DNA from: Astrothelium macrocarpum
Lineage: Eukaryota > Ascomycota > Dothideomycetes > Trypetheliales > Trypetheliaceae
NCBI GenBank assembly: GCA_021030915.1
Contig: JAGEMR010000003.1
Coordinates: 434,001-498,000, forward strand
Direction: 5' to 3'
DNA: 64,000 bases
Below the pieces are notes generated by a model. The model was not told where the DNA came from. It made no database searches and worked only from the letters and a program-made list of their open reading frames with translations. The position numbers were made by a program, and so were the translations under genes. Positions 23,236 to 35,235 of this stretch are shown here, piece after piece (position 1 is the stretch's first letter; each line of letters opens with the position of its first letter).

Positions 23236-24120
23236 GGTTCTTTTATGTTCCTTCTACGGTTCTTCCAGTAATTCTCATCCTAGATCAGTGACCAGATTGA
23301 TGGCACAGCTCATATGTGGAGGACGGAGTGGCCGCATCGTCAAAACGGAAAACACAGTGAGCAGGACATGCGGAAGCTATTTCCCATGCGCGACTGTTGG
23401 TAAATGCAAGCGCTTTGCTCTGAGGTGCGCCGTCATTTCGCAGAAATCGATCAGATCATGGCCGGAAGAGAGAGAACGAGCGGTTTCTGGGGTCGGCCTA
23501 TCACATACGGAGAAAAGGGTACGGTAGCTGGCAGACGATCATTGTCCTTTTGGGCTCTAATCTCTCCTTGCCACCGGGGCGAGTGGAATTCTGCTGTGCA
23601 CCTATAAACTCCGCAACTACAGCGTAGAAGCAGAAATTGAGTTTGAATGTATAGAACAATCAATCAGCCCCTAAACCATTTTGACTAAATACCAACTCAA
23701 TCTATAATGCTGCCTACTACCAGCTTTATTTCAGCGATCAAACATGCTGCTATATTCATGTTAACGGAAATTGAGATCCGGCACTAACAGAAATTGTCAG
23801 TCCAGGTAAGACATTGCTAGATGACACGAGACTCAAATTGTTTGGTACGTGACAGAACTTGATGGTGTTTGGCGAAATTGACAAATCATTTCGGCGACAA
23901 GGCGATCCGATCAATGATGTCAATCTCGGAAAGAGACGCGTGAGCAAGGGACGGGAGCTACCTTAGATCTAGGCCTGTGGCGCACCAGCAGTGCCCCGCG
24001 AAGGCATTCGCGTACAGCCCAGTAACGGTATCTCTAGCTCCGACTATCAATATATACCACTGCTTTGAGTTTCCTCTTCACATATTCTTAATTCCCTTAC
24101 ATTTTTATCATCATACAAAC
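23236..24120. other. intergenic, divergent promoters
   Basis: About 0.9 kb between divergent phytase and WW genes. An in-frame upstream ATG at 23977 would add 48 residues to the WW protein but encodes leader-like sequence. No repeat or RNA gene seen. Confidence 0.5.
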
Positions 24121-25038
24121 ATGAGCGACGCACCACCATCGTACGAAACTGCAACTGGTTCATCCTCAACTGGGGCTTCGAATGCCGAGACTCGTAATGG
24201 CATTCCACCACACGCTCGCCGCAGCATGGAGGACGAAGCTCGACCCCTCCCGGAAGGTTGGGTGAGGCAATTCGATGAGAAGTCTCACCATCAGTTCTTC
24301 GTCAACACAACGGCAAACCCGCCACGATCAATATGGCACCATCCGTATGACGATGAAGATTACCTTAGCACCTTACCTTCGGAGGAGAGGGAAAGAATCG
24401 AGAGCCTTCATGGCTTGCAGAGAGAACCAACGCAAGCCGACATAGCTGCTGAAATCAGTGATGACGATCACGACGGCCACTCTATCGGCAAGGGCAGCTC
24501 AACAGGCAGAAGAACAAGCCAAACACCCGCCGAGCTACCTCCTCGTCCAGCAGCACAAGAGAAGAAAACATTTGGCCGGAAACTAAAAGACAAGCTCACA
24601 AACACCACCCACGAACAGCGCGAAGCCGAGCGGCATCGACGTGCCCAAGAAGAGATGAGAGCATACGAGGCACACCAAGCCTTCCGACGTGCCATGGCTG
24701 AAGCTGCAAGAACGGGACAACCGCAATTCGTAGGCAAGAGCAGAGATGGCAAAGACGTCTATATCGAGCCCCCACAGGCCCCGGCGGGATATGGTTATGC
24801 GCCAGGCGGCTACAGAAGAGGGGGTTGTGGTCCTTATGGGGGCTATGGCGGTTATGGCGGCGCAGGTCAGGCGTACAATCCATATGCGCAAGGCCCGTAT
24901 ACCAACCCGGATGCCAGATTCATCCGGCCTGCAGATCCTTATTACAGACCGAATGGATACGGCTATGGCGGAGGGTTAGGTCTACCATTACTGGGTGGGC
25001 TGGCAGGTGGTCTGTTACTTGGAAGCGCTCTGTTTTAA
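24121..25038 (+). CDS. WW-domain protein with Gly/Tyr-rich tail (Wwm1-like)
   Basis: 305 aa from ATG at 24121, chosen because upstream codons are unlike protein and the MSDAPPSYE start, a PPxY-containing N-terminus, is typical. The WW domain at about 42-72 runs from LPEGWVRQFD through HHQFFVNTTANPP to SIWHHP, with both Trp and the terminal Pro. A charged helical middle (EQREAERHRRAQEEMRAYE) follows, then a Gly/Tyr-rich tail ending in a hydrophobic Gly/Leu stretch. This layout matches the yeast Wwm1 type, whose overexpression kills cells and is countered by metacaspase; transferring that function is inference. It converges on the CorA-like gene with 139 bp between them. Confidence 0.85.
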   Translation: MSDAPPSYETATGSSSTGASNAETRNGIPPHARRSMEDEARPLPEGWVRQFDEKSHHQFFVNTTANPPRSIWHHPYDDEDYLSTLPSEERERIESLHGLQREPTQADIAAEISDDDHDGHSIGKGSSTGRRTSQTPAELPPRPAAQEKKTFGRKLKDKLTNTTHEQREAERHRRAQEEMRAYEAHQAFRRAMAEAARTGQPQFVGKSRDGKDVYIEPPQAPAGYGYAPGGYRRGGCGPYGGYGGYGGAGQAYNPYAQGPYTNPDARFIRPADPYYRPNGYGYGGGLGLPLLGGLAGGLLLGSALF

Positions 25039-25177
25039 CATGAAACGTTTTTTTTTAATGTGCCTAGGGGGAGTAAGGATGGGCGCCGAGGGATACCCTG
25101 ACGATTAAATTGACTCATGATTCTCTTTTGTACATATTTTTAATACATGTTAAACTCCTTCCTAATGCTTCACGCAA

Positions 25178-27501
25178 TCATCCGCCTCTTTCATCTCTTG
25201 TTTCATTAGACTCGTCATCACTTGCCATCTGTTCTTCCACCATAACACCACTGCTATCCCTGCTACCCGAACTCTCGCTCCTGATCCTGCCAACGACCCT
25301 CGGTGGGCTCAAGCGTCGCCCTATCCGCTCTCTCTCCCTCATCTGTTCAGCAGCACCTGGCTCTGCTTCTGCCACTACCACAGGAGTCGCTACTTCCAGT
25401 AATTCCGTCACCGCTCCAAAACCATCGTCTGACCCGCCAGTAACGATCCCTTCTTCCATCCCCACTACACCATCCCTCTGCACATTTAGCCTGCTTAGCC
25501 ACCGCCTCGCCAGCGTGCGTTTGATCCGCGCCCATGTGCCAAGATCGCTGCTCCCGTCTTCATCTTCGTCTCTGGGACGCAATCGAATTGTCTTTTCTGG
25601 CGCAAACCATGCCTCAAGGAGTTTCCATTGCAGGGAGCTGAGAATGCCCTTGGGGCGCACGTCACGACGCGGTCCGCTGCGCGACCAGAGATTTGGATGC
25701 TCAATGGCGAGGTCATGGTAGAGGTGTTCGTAGATGCCGCGCTGATAGGGCGTTTGCTGGCGGCCGGCGAGAAAGTGTTTGAGGATGTACCAGAGGAAGA
25801 GGACGAGGACCATGAGGGGGACGGCGGCGACAAAGTACCATTTGATGTTGGGGTCTTTGGAGAAGATGTCGACGTTCATGCCAAAGAAGCCGACGATGAA
25901 GGTGAGAGGGAGGAATACTGAGAGCATATCAGTGTTCAGTTGATGAAATATTGTATGGAATGCTTACTGAACGTAATCCATGAGAGTCGCCACATGGACG
26001 AGCCAAGTTGGAGAGAGTGCCGCGAATCTCGTATCCCAACGCTTTTATACATCAGATCGTTGAGATTCGCTGTTGGCTTTACAAGGTCTTCCTGAACGTT
26101 ATTTGCTATCTTCTCGAATTCAGCAGGCATACTCCGAATCCACTCTTCGTGTTCGAGTACTGAGTCGTCAAGGTCTTCCAGTTGTACTTGCATCTCCTTG
26201 ACCGTATCCGTGTGGATCGTGATCAGTTTCTCAACTTTTAGCCATAGACTGGAATTTGTCCATAATTCCGGAGCGCGAGACTCATCTGCAGGGGATTCAT
26301 AGATTTTGTCTTCTAGAATGCCAACATGGGTACTACAGATGTACAAGTAAGAGTCCCAAGCTGCTGCTAGGGCCCTGAAAACATCGGAGAGGACAAGGTC
26401 CATGCATTCAATTGCTAGCTGATTGTCATCCATGGTGCTTTCATGAGGCAGATAGAAAGCTAGGCGGCGCCATCGTTCTTCCATTTCGCCTCGAGCAGGG
26501 ATTAGTGTATCTACAGAGAGATTGGTCTGGGAATGTTCAAATACGATGATTGTGTTACCGTTGTCCAGGTTCTTTAACAATGGTTTCACGTTTTCGAAAT
26601 CGTCATTCGAGGGAGGAGGCTGGCCTGCTTTCTTCAAATCTGAATATTGTCCCTCAGTCTCTAGGTAGGGATTTAAAATACTGGGATCTTCAGGATCTTC
26701 AGGCGGCCCATCATTCTTTTGGACATAAACTGATAATCGCTGTACAAAGACATCGTAGCCATATGCTGGATTGTCATTGTCGTCATAACAATTTAACTCC
26801 ATCATTTTTACCGTAGCCTGATTATCATTCAACCGGCGAGTGCTGTCTCCCTCAATTTGCTTTTTGGAGTGTTTTAAATAGTCCAATCCGAACCCGGTCC
26901 TGTTTATTCCTCTCCATGGGTCTCTCTGAGTTTTGAATGTTTTGCCATTGAGTACTGGCTTTCCAGCGCGTCGTTGCGGCCGTTCATATTTTGCCCATTT
27001 CCCAAAATCCATGCCCAGATCATCATGATGATTGATATTGAATTTGTTCAATAGAAACCTTGTTGACCACGGCGCATTCTGTACATGGATGACTCTCAAC
27101 GCAGCCTCTTTACATCGATCGGTCTTGGTAAAGAACTTCTTCAACCCTTCCAGATTCCAAAACTCCTGGGCAACAATTTTACGACGACCATTTTCAGTAT
27201 GTTCTTTGCCAACATAATCGATAAGCAAGACACGCCCGCCTGTCCATGTATTGCAGTCAATGTTCTCTCGCCAACGCACGCCTTGATTGTGTGTCTTGTA
27301 ACGCCACTTCCCTTCGAAATCGCCTCCACCGTGTTTTTGCCCTTTAAAATTGTAGTTGTGAACGTTGGGATAGATGTCCGGACGGGTATGGGAATTTCTT
27401 TTGAATTCGGTTGGCCGTGCTATGATGCGTGGTTCTTTGCTACCTTCTACATTGTGTACCGTCACTTGCGGTGTCGAAGGAGGTTGTTTTGTATCTGCCA
27501 T
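25178..27501 (-). CDS. CorA-like Mg2+ transporter family protein
   Basis: Two exons (27501-25968 and 25917-25178) joined by a 50-bp GT-AG intron give 757 aa. The N-terminal 300 residues are hydrophilic and match the large cytosolic part of fungal CorA-like proteins. A coiled-coil segment follows (VEKLITIHTDTVKEMQ, LEDLDDSVLEHEEW). Then comes a first hydrophobic helix with FFGMN (Gly524-Asn526) and a second helix, the two-helix CorA signature. The intron falls inside the first helix and restores it. After the helices comes an Arg/Glu-rich cytosolic tail of about 180 residues. ATG at 27552 is an alternative start. Transport of Mg2+ is likely by family but unproved. Confidence 0.87.
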
Positions 27502-27973
27502 CAGTTGCTGCAAAGAGATTCGTTGAACAATACCAAAGGTAGCGATCAGCAACGTAGCGTCTTATTAGGCTAAACAAGTAGAATTAAGTACATATTCAAA
27601 GAAATGAGCAAGATACAAGAAGTAAGCGTTACAAAATGAGCTACACCTGATCGCCTTGCTGAGGCTGAAAGTATGAGCTGCGCGGAGTAGGAAGGTGATC
27701 GACAATGCCAAGCAGCGAAGGTAGGAACTGCATTCTACAGAAGAGGCATGGTACAATTCCGTAGAATACGGGTTTAGAGGGTGACAGCATTGGCTTCTCA
27801 CGCCCACATGATGTGGGTGTGGATCCTACAAGCGCCACTCCGTAAACGCCTCCATTTGCATGTTCTCGCTTAACCTTCCACGCTACCAGTCTAAGAGAAC
27901 TTTACCTCTAGTTCTGCTCATGTAATCCTTGTCAACTTCACCATTTACATTGCACGTTGGAACAAAGTTGACA
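27502..27973. other. intergenic, bidirectional promoter
   Basis: 472 bp between divergent CorA-like and CFD1 genes. No other feature seen. Confidence 0.5.
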
Positions 27974-28939
27974 ATGTCATTAACGAACATAAATCATATT
28001 GTTCTCGTCCTGTCTGGCAAAGGAGGCGTTGGCAAATCAAGCATTACAACGCAGCTTGCCTTGTCCCTCTCTCTTTCTGGACATAATGTTGGTGTCCTTG
28101 ACATTGACCTGACCGGCCCTTCCATTCCTCGGTTTTTTGGGATCGAAAATGCAAAGGTGACACAGGCGCCGGACGGCTGGATACCAGTAGTTGTTCACGA
28201 GTCGCAGTCAGTTCAGACTGGTTCCCTTGCCAGCCGGACAAATGGCAACGACAATCATCGGGAGCCAAGAAGAGCTGGATCCCTTCATTGTATGAGCTTG
28301 GGCTTTCTTCTTGCATCTCGTAGCGATGCTGTTGTCTGGCGAGGTCCGAAGAAGACAGCTATGGTCCGACAGTTCCTTTCTGACGTCCAATGGGGAGCAC
28401 TAGACTATCTTCTCATAGACACACCACCCGGTACGTCGGACGAACATATTTCTCTAGTTGAGACACTACTGCGAGACGCCCAGTCAGCGCAGCTTGCCGG
28501 TGCAGTCGTTGTGACAACACCGCAAGCTGTCAGCATCAGTGACGTTCGGAAAGAGCTAAACTTCTGCAAGAAAACGGGAGTCAGAGTTCTTGGCGTTATC
28601 GAGAACATGGCGGGTTTCGTATGTCCTCATTGTGCAGAATGTACCAATATCTTTAGCAAAGGTGGCGGGGAAATCATGGCAAAAGAATTCGAAGTCAAGT
28701 TCTTCGGGAGCGTGCCAATTGATCCTGCATTCGTGGACCTGGTTGAACAAGGCATCAGACCGTCTTATCCATCAGGAACAATCGTCAACGGCACAGACGT
28801 CTCCACAATCGCAAATGAGAGTAATGACTCCGCAAACGATAATGCACCACTTGTGGAGAAGTATACGAGCTGCTCCCTCAGCCCGATCTTTGATGAAATC
28901 GGTAAGATGCTGATTCAAGAGGTCCAAATGCGCTCATGA
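27974..28939 (+). CDS. cfd1: cytosolic Fe-S cluster assembly scaffold CFD1/NUBP2
   Basis: Mrp/NBP35-type P-loop ATPase that, with NBP35, assembles 4Fe-4S clusters for cytosolic and nuclear proteins. 321 aa from the ATG at 27974; an upstream in-frame ATG at 27929 adds 15 residues but MSLTNINHIVLVLSGKGG is the family start. Visible motifs: GKGGVGKSS deviant Walker A (near residue 14), LDIDLTGPSIPR, DYLLIDTPPGTSDEH (Walker B/switch II), TTPQAVSISDVRKE, and the C-terminal CPHC pair that holds the bridging cluster. The long N-terminal CxxC region of NBP35 is absent, supporting the CFD1 call. A small acidic insert precedes the C-terminus. Confidence 0.95.
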   Translation: MSLTNINHIVLVLSGKGGVGKSSITTQLALSLSLSGHNVGVLDIDLTGPSIPRFFGIENAKVTQAPDGWIPVVVHESQSVQTGSLASRTNGNDNHREPRRAGSLHCMSLGFLLASRSDAVVWRGPKKTAMVRQFLSDVQWGALDYLLIDTPPGTSDEHISLVETLLRDAQSAQLAGAVVVTTPQAVSISDVRKELNFCKKTGVRVLGVIENMAGFVCPHCAECTNIFSKGGGEIMAKEFEVKFFGSVPIDPAFVDLVEQGIRPSYPSGTIVNGTDVSTIANESNDSANDNAPLVEKYTSCSLSPIFDEIGKMLIQEVQMRS

Positions 28940-29353
28940 ATCTCATATCTATTAACGATGGTTACACTGGAATGTTCGGTAAACATATCTTCTAAGCGGG
29001 AGCATCCATCATTTTAAAGGGATTTCTGGATATACTGCTTGCAAGACGAAAGAAGAATCAAGATATAGAGCTCATCCTATCTGCTACCAGGCTTCATCGC
29101 CCAAGGGCCATAGACCTAGCAAGTCGACAACAAGCCATAAGATGGCGATTGGGACCTTCCGAATCTATGGGTCATCTGAGCTTTGGCCTTGACAGACTGC
29201 GAGTCCCAGATTTAGTTGTTGTCCAAATACATACCTACATTTTAAAGGAATGCATCATTTCCTTTCCACACCTTCAAATATCCCGTCACTGGGGACGACG
29301 GGCATTGCTGACTAGACAACCATTCGTACTTCTGGATTGGATATTCACGCATC
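28940..29353. other. intergenic
   Basis: 414 bp between CFD1 and the Ser/Thr/Pro-rich gene. No feature recognised. Confidence 0.5.
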
Positions 29354-32300
29354 ATGAAGTTCAGCGTACTGCTACATGTGTTTTTGAGCCTGATTTCTGT
29401 TGCAATAGCTCAGTCTTCTTCGTGTATGACATGACTTGGATTTTCTCGAGCATTACGCTAACTTAATATAGCATGTGTGGAAACGGTGACAGTTACGCTG
29501 TATCCTTCAGGGTTGCCTGTGATATTGCCAACGTTTTCCTCTATGCAGTCGACGTCAACAAATCTACCCTCAATAGGCCTATCGTTACAATCGTCTAGCC
29601 TACCGCTGTCTTCCACAACGGTCCCATCGCCATTAATACCTTTGACGTTTTCTACATCGGCACTATCAAGTATTTCGAGCATTCCAAACGTTTTGAGTAG
29701 TTTAAGCGTTTCGAGTATTTCGCTTCCTACCTCCACGGGACCTCTACTTTATACTACATCCACGCCGAGCTTGTTCAGTGTGTCAACACCGTTTGCGAGC
29801 ATTTCTAATTCACCCGTGAATTCATCAATACCTTCTACAACGCTTCCATCAGGATGGCTACCATCGCCAGCGTCGTCAATAGTTGTCTCGCTTCCTTCGA
29901 CCCCCTTCACATTCACTTCAACGTCATTGTCCTTGGGTTCTTTCGGCATATCCGTTTCAACAAATGGTGTATCAACGCCGATCTCGACTGCAATCCTATC
30001 TCTGACGGCCTCCCTCCCGACTACTGAAGTCCTTCCAACATCCAGTCCCGCATCATTACTTAGTTTTTCTCCGTCCACGTCATTCCCAACCAATATTTCG
30101 CTGCCTCTGACCTCTGCATTCACTACTATTTTACCATCAGGGATCCCGTCATCTATTTCCTTGCCAAGCTCATTAAGCACATCTTTATCTTACCCCTCTG
30201 GCCCAGGAGCATTATCTTTGTCTTCTATTCCCTTGCCCTCTCTGCAGCCTTCCATTTCTACATCCCTCTCTCAGATTTCACCTACAAACCCAGTAACATT
30301 AAATCCATTGTCAACAATGACACCCTTATTCTCTGTCTTAACGACTATCACACCTTCTTCCATTCTACCATTAACATCCTTGACGTTTCCCACGTTCACC
30401 ATTGCCCCGTTAACAACAATTTATATAGCCTCAACATACGCAACCATCCCTATTGTAACACCTCTTTCCATATTACCAAGCTCCGTTAGCGCAGCAAGCG
30501 TTTCTGTTCTTATTCCAGTACCATCATTATTCTCGTCAATCAGCGGGCTAAGCGTGCCCTCGCTGCCAAGTTCCGTCGCCGGTCCCTTCTACTCCTCGAA
30601 CACTTTGTTCTCCGCCTTATCTGGTCCGACATTTGGTAGTGGAATAAGCATTGCAACTTCCCTTTCTTCAATTCCAATATCCATTAGCGTTCCTAATGGC
30701 ATTCCAACACCTTCGCCGTCGATCCCAGCTTCTATTTCGCCACTCTCGACCTTCCTTCCGACTCTGGCCTCTTTTCCGACCACCCTTCCTACCATCTCAA
30801 TCTCTCTCCCGGCCTCCCTGCTAACTTCGTTTCCAACCATTGCAACCTCTCTTCCGAGCTTTCTTCCGATATCCGCTTTAACTCTCTCGTCTTCTCTTCT
30901 GACCATTCCGACTTCGCTTTTGACTGCTCTTCCAACCCTTCCAACCCTTCCGGTCTCACTGTCAACCTCCCTTCCGATCTCACTGCCAACTTCCCTTCCG
31001 AACTTTCTTTCAATATCCCCTTTGACTCTCTTATCCCCTCTTCCAACCATTCCGACTTCGCTTCTGACTGCTCTTCCAACCTTTTCAACCCTTCCGATCT
31101 CACTACCAAACTCCCTCCCGAGCTTTCTTTCAATATCCCCTTTGACTCTCTCATCCTCTCTTCCGACTGTTCCAATTTCGCTTTCGACTGCTCTTCCAAC
31201 CCTTTCAACCCTTCCAACCCTTCCGACCTCCCTTCCAACTCTTCCGACCTCCCTCCCAACACTTTCGATCTCCCTCCCAATTCTTCCGACCTCCCTCGAA
31301 ACTCTTCCGACCTCCATCCCAACTCTTCCGACCTCCCTTCCAACACTTCCGACCTCTCTCCCAACACTTCCAACACTTCCGACCTCCCTCCCAAGCCTTC
31401 CCATCTCATTCCCAACCTCCCTTGCAACGTCTTTTTCTCTTTCAACATTGTCGGTTTCCTTTCCAAGCATCCCAACGGTCCTTCCGACCACTCCAACGAT
31501 CTTTCCAACCATCTCGGCTTCTCTCCCACCAGTATCTCTGCCTTCGCCGTCAACGACGCTCAATATCCCAGGCCTCCCCGGTTTAACTCCATCAATTTCG
31601 ACGTCCCTTCCTTTATCTTCCCCGACGCTCAATATCCCGGGCTTTTCTAGTTCAATTCCATCAGTTCCAGTACCTCTGAGTCTTTCGAGCGTTGCGCCTC
31701 CTATTCTATTAACGTCGACTTCTGCCAATATCCCAGGGGTTATAACTCTTACTCCGTCAATTTCATTGCCAAGCAGCATCACAATTGGTGTTCCAAGTGT
31801 TGCGACTTCTGTCCCATCACTCTCAGCATCGATCAACATTCTGACCATCTCGCCATCTGTTCCTTCTAGTTTGACAACGATTGGTATTCCAAGTGTTGCG
31901 ACTTCCATCCCATCACTCTCGGCATCGATAAACATTTTGACCATCTCGCCATCTATTCCGTCTAGTTTGACAACGATTGGTCTTCCAAGCGTTGTAGTTG
32001 TCCCTCCTATCCTACCTATTCCACCATCGACTGCGATAACACCAAGCACATCAGCGCCAACAACCCTTGCATCTGGCACGTCAGCATGTGTTCCAGCAGC
32101 ATCTATTCCTGGTGGATCCGGTGGTGCTGGTGCGGCTGCAGGAGTCAACATCTGTTTGACAGCCGTAGCTGGAGTTGCTGCAAGCGCTGGACTTCAGACT
32201 GGCTCTACTCTTGGCCTAGGCCTGTCCGTGTCTGGAACGGTCACTTTGGGCGCCACGGCTGCTATTGGGGCTTCAGTCGGTCTTGGTAGTGGTATTGGAT

Positions 32301-32602
32301 CGTCTCCAATCGTGACTATTTCACCAACACTGCCAACATTACCATTAGGCGCCAGTGCTTCGATAGGGGTAAATCTAGCAGGGAATGCCGGTCCCCCTGC
32401 TTCATCTGCAGCTACAACTACCATAAAGAGCTCCACTATAGCCAGTAGCAGTCCGTCATCAAGCACAAGTAGCTCGGCTACGCAGGCCGTAATTACGACC
32501 TTCCTGACCAGCTCATCTGCCAGGAGTACCTCATCATCCGGTAGCTCAGCCAATTGTCTTCTCAATGTTGCCGGAGTGGGAGCAGGGTGTCAGGCGGTAT
32601 AG
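29354..32602 (+). CDS. secreted Ser/Thr/Pro-rich repeat protein (cell-wall or mucin type)
   Basis: Exon 1 (29354-29423) encodes a clean signal peptide MKFSVLLHVFLSLISVAIAQ. A 48-bp GT-AG intron leads to exon 2 (29472-32602), giving 1066 aa. Nearly the whole mature chain is Ser, Pro, Thr, Leu, Ile and Val in short repeats. Around 31190-31440 a 7-residue unit SLPTLPT is tandem; at 31787-31978 a 32-residue unit is exactly duplicated. The last 150 residues change to Gly/Ala-rich with a few Cys (SACVPAA, NCLLNVAG, CQAV). The dense Ser/Thr predicts heavy O-glycosylation. No GPI signal is evident. A cell-wall, adhesin or surface-shield role is inferred from composition only; no catalytic domain is seen. 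Confidence 0.85.
31190..31440 (+). repeat. 21-bp-period tandem repeats encoding SLPTLPT
   Basis: Imperfect array of the 7-codon unit inside the Ser/Thr/Pro-rich gene, with in-frame length variants. Approximate borders. Likely to vary in copy number between strains, as in other fungal surface proteins. Confidence 0.7.
31787..31978 (+). repeat. 96-bp tandem duplication in the Ser/Thr/Pro-rich gene
   Basis: Two adjacent 96-bp copies (31787-31882 and 31883-31978) with a few substitutions, each encoding 32 residues beginning GIPSVATS or GVPSVATS. A partial third copy (GGTCTTCCAAGCGTTG) follows. The high nucleotide identity suggests recent expansion. Confidence 0.85.
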
Positions 32603-33457
32603 GATGTTGACCCGCCTTGTTAAAACAGCATAGTTAGGGTAAAGGTGTAAGAGTCGATGAAGACTTTTGACATGGACGACAGGCTTTATTGAGATCATTG
32701 TGGGTGCGTGCTTGGCATGTCGTAGAAAATAATTGGGTCACCGTGATAGTGCTTTGCATGCAAGCGACTTATTTGCTGTCTAAGCTTTGTATCTTTGGTC
32801 ATTCACAATTTCTATTTGTTAGGCGTTGAGGGAATTTCAGAATTGAATCGTGCTCGAAGAGTAATATGGTTGAACATTCGATGTAGATTGAATTTATCTG
32901 AGTCCCGTCGTTTCCAGAGTGGCTTGCTTTCTCACTCATGTTCTCAAACCAGATATTGATAGAAAGACAGCAAAGTCACAAATAGGACTGGCCTTAAGTC
33001 ACTCAAATCGTGTTGATACAACTAAATTGCTTTTTTAAAAGAGCGATTCAGCTAATCAAAGCGATTCAGTCAATTAAAGCGATCCAGCTAGTTGATCGAT
33101 ATTTCTAATTCAAACAATTAAACATGGCCTTTCTCGATCATAAATATTGGTGTTAAGGAGATTTAATAGGACTTTGGCCAAGGGAATGTAGGTACCTAGG
33201 TATAGGTTCCCCGCTGATGTCGCGATGCGGTACAAGATGGATCAGCCCCTCTCTATTTTCTCTTTCCTTCCACTAAGTAGATTTACCGAACCGGGCAATC
33301 ACCATGGCTTCAAGAAATCATACTGATGGCATCCTTCTTCTGCCTTCTCTCATCCCTTCATATTCGCTCCTATCTCAACATCCCATTCCGTCTCAACGAT
33401 CACTCCCATCTCTACATCCTCTCGACTCATTGTATGGTTTGATCTCTCTTTGATACA
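32603..33457. other. intergenic with short tandem repeat
   Basis: 855 bp before the acyl-CoA ligase gene. Holds the 18-bp tandem array described separately and otherwise AT-rich unique DNA. Confidence 0.5.
33043..33096. repeat. three 18-bp tandem units beginning GCGATTCAG
   Basis: Three head-to-tail 18-bp copies at 33043-33060, 33061-33078 and 33079-33096. Copies 1 and 2 share 14 or more positions; copy 3 starts GCGATCCAG. It sits about 360 bp before the ligase start. It could be a repeated binding site or a minisatellite. Confidence 0.8.
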
Positions 33458-35235
33458 ATGCCTCACAAATCGCCATTTCAGATTGACATTCCCACGACTG
33501 ACCTTCTCTCCTACCTCTTTCCCCAAGGGCAACCTCCGTCAAACGAACCAGTATGGATTGACGCCGAAAATCCTCGAACGAATAGCTTGTCTCCCCAACA
33601 GCTACTGCAATGGATCAAGAGACTGGGCTTGGGTCTTGACAAATTGGGGCTCGAGCAGGGCGATGTGGTGATGGTCTTTTCTACAAATCACATTTTTGTA
33701 CCATGTGCGTACCTAGGTATTGCTGGATCTGGTCGTATATTCAGTGGTTGCAACCCAGCATATGGAGTGGCTGGTTAGTAACCTTCACCAATCTTTCTAT
33801 ATATGGGTGGCCATTGACATTCCAACCCAAGAGACCGCCTATCAAATCGAGAATACTGGCGCTAAGCTCTTCCTTGTCGAACCACCTCTGCTAAAAATCG
33901 CTCTGGAAGCTGCTAGTAGATCTAGATTTCCAAAGAACAAGATATACCTCTTCTCCGACGACACGTGTACCCCAGTTGAAGGCATTCAAGATTGGACGGC
34001 CATGCTTCCCTCGACAGAGGAATCTCGAAATTGGCAGTGGCATCGTATGGATCGAGGCGAGTCCAAGCGTCGTGTAGCAGTTCTGAACTACTCTTCTGGA
34101 ACAACGGGTCTACCAAAGGGGGTCATGATAAGCCATCAAAACGTTGTCGCAAATGCTGAACAGTCCATTTTCATGCGAAATCTCGAACAAGCAAAGAAAT
34201 CGACCCCTCGCTCAGAACGTTGGCTTGGTTTCTTGCCGCTCTATCATGCTTATGGACAGTTGTGGTCGGTAGTAGCAGCCGGAAAGCTACTAATGCCATG
34301 CTATTTCATGAGGTCATTCAACTACATCCAATTTCTCAACAACATCCAGCGCTACGCCATCACTCATCTGCAAACGGCTCCGCCGGTCTTGGTCATGCTT
34401 GCCAAGCATCCAGAAACCAAGAACTATGATTTAAGCTCCCTCCAAAATATTCTCTGCGGGGCTGCTCCGCTTTCGAAGGAACTTCAAAACGAAGTCTCGG
34501 ATCGATTCAAGCTGAAAATAGTACAGACCTGGGGTATGACTGAATTAACATGCTCATTTCTCCACGTTTCCGGTGGCAGGGATGATCGCAGTGGAAGCGT
34601 GGGTCAGATTGACCCAAATTCAGAGTTGAAGTTACTCGATGACGATGGAAAAGAGGTCGCATCTGGAGAGAGGGGAGAGATCTTTGCTCGAGGTCCTAAT
34701 GTTTGCCTGGGATATTGGAGGAATGAGGAAGCTACGCAGAATACTTTCGACTCAGACGGATTCCTCAAGTCAGGAGACGTAGCGGTTAGGAGCGATGAAG
34801 GCTGGTATTGGATAGTGGATCGCAAAAAGGAGCTTATCAAAGTCAAAGGCTTCCAAGTTGCCCCGGCAGAGCTCGAAGCGGTCTTGCTAGAGCATGATAG
34901 TATTGCTGATGCAGCAGTGACCGGTTTGCAACTGTGAGTCTTTTTTTGTGCCCGAATCCCTTGCATACTAATGTGTGTAACATAGTGAACACGAAGAGCT
35001 ACCTCGCGCTTATATCGTGCTCAAGGATCAAGCAAAGGCCAAGACTTCTGAGCAAGACATCCAGAGATGGCTGGCCAGCCAAGTAGCGAAGCACAAACAA
35101 TTGCTTGGAGGCGTTGCATTCATTGATGAGGTTCCAAAGACACCCAGTGGTAAGATCCAACGCAAGATCATGCGTGACTGGGCAATCCGAGACAGAGAGA
35201 TGATGGGTAAATCGTCGCCAAAGGCGAAATTGTGA
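33458..35235 (+). CDS. 4-coumarate-CoA ligase-like acyl-CoA synthetase, peroxisomal
   Basis: Adenylates and thioesterifies a carboxylic acid with CoA. Exons 33458-33773, 33832-34933 and 34986-35235 give 555 aa. Motifs: YSSGTTGLPKG (A3 P-loop, 192-202), QTWGMTELTCSF (A5), GYWRNEEAT, GWYWIVDRKKELIKVKGFQV (A8 hinge) and PKTPSGKIQRK with the catalytic Lys near the C-terminus (A10). The chain ends Ala-Lys-Leu, a strong PTS1, so it is probably a peroxisomal ligase for fatty, phenylpropanoid or secondary-metabolite acids. Substrate cannot be read from the sequence. No beta-oxidation or biosynthetic partner lies beside it. Confidence 0.93.

Noticed and set aside
30589..32151. 520-codon open frame on the minus strand
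   Set aside because: It is the antisense of the Ser/Thr/Pro-rich repeat gene. The repeats have few codons that read as stops on the other strand, and the product (VGREVGRVGREV-type) is a mirror of the repeats with no start context.
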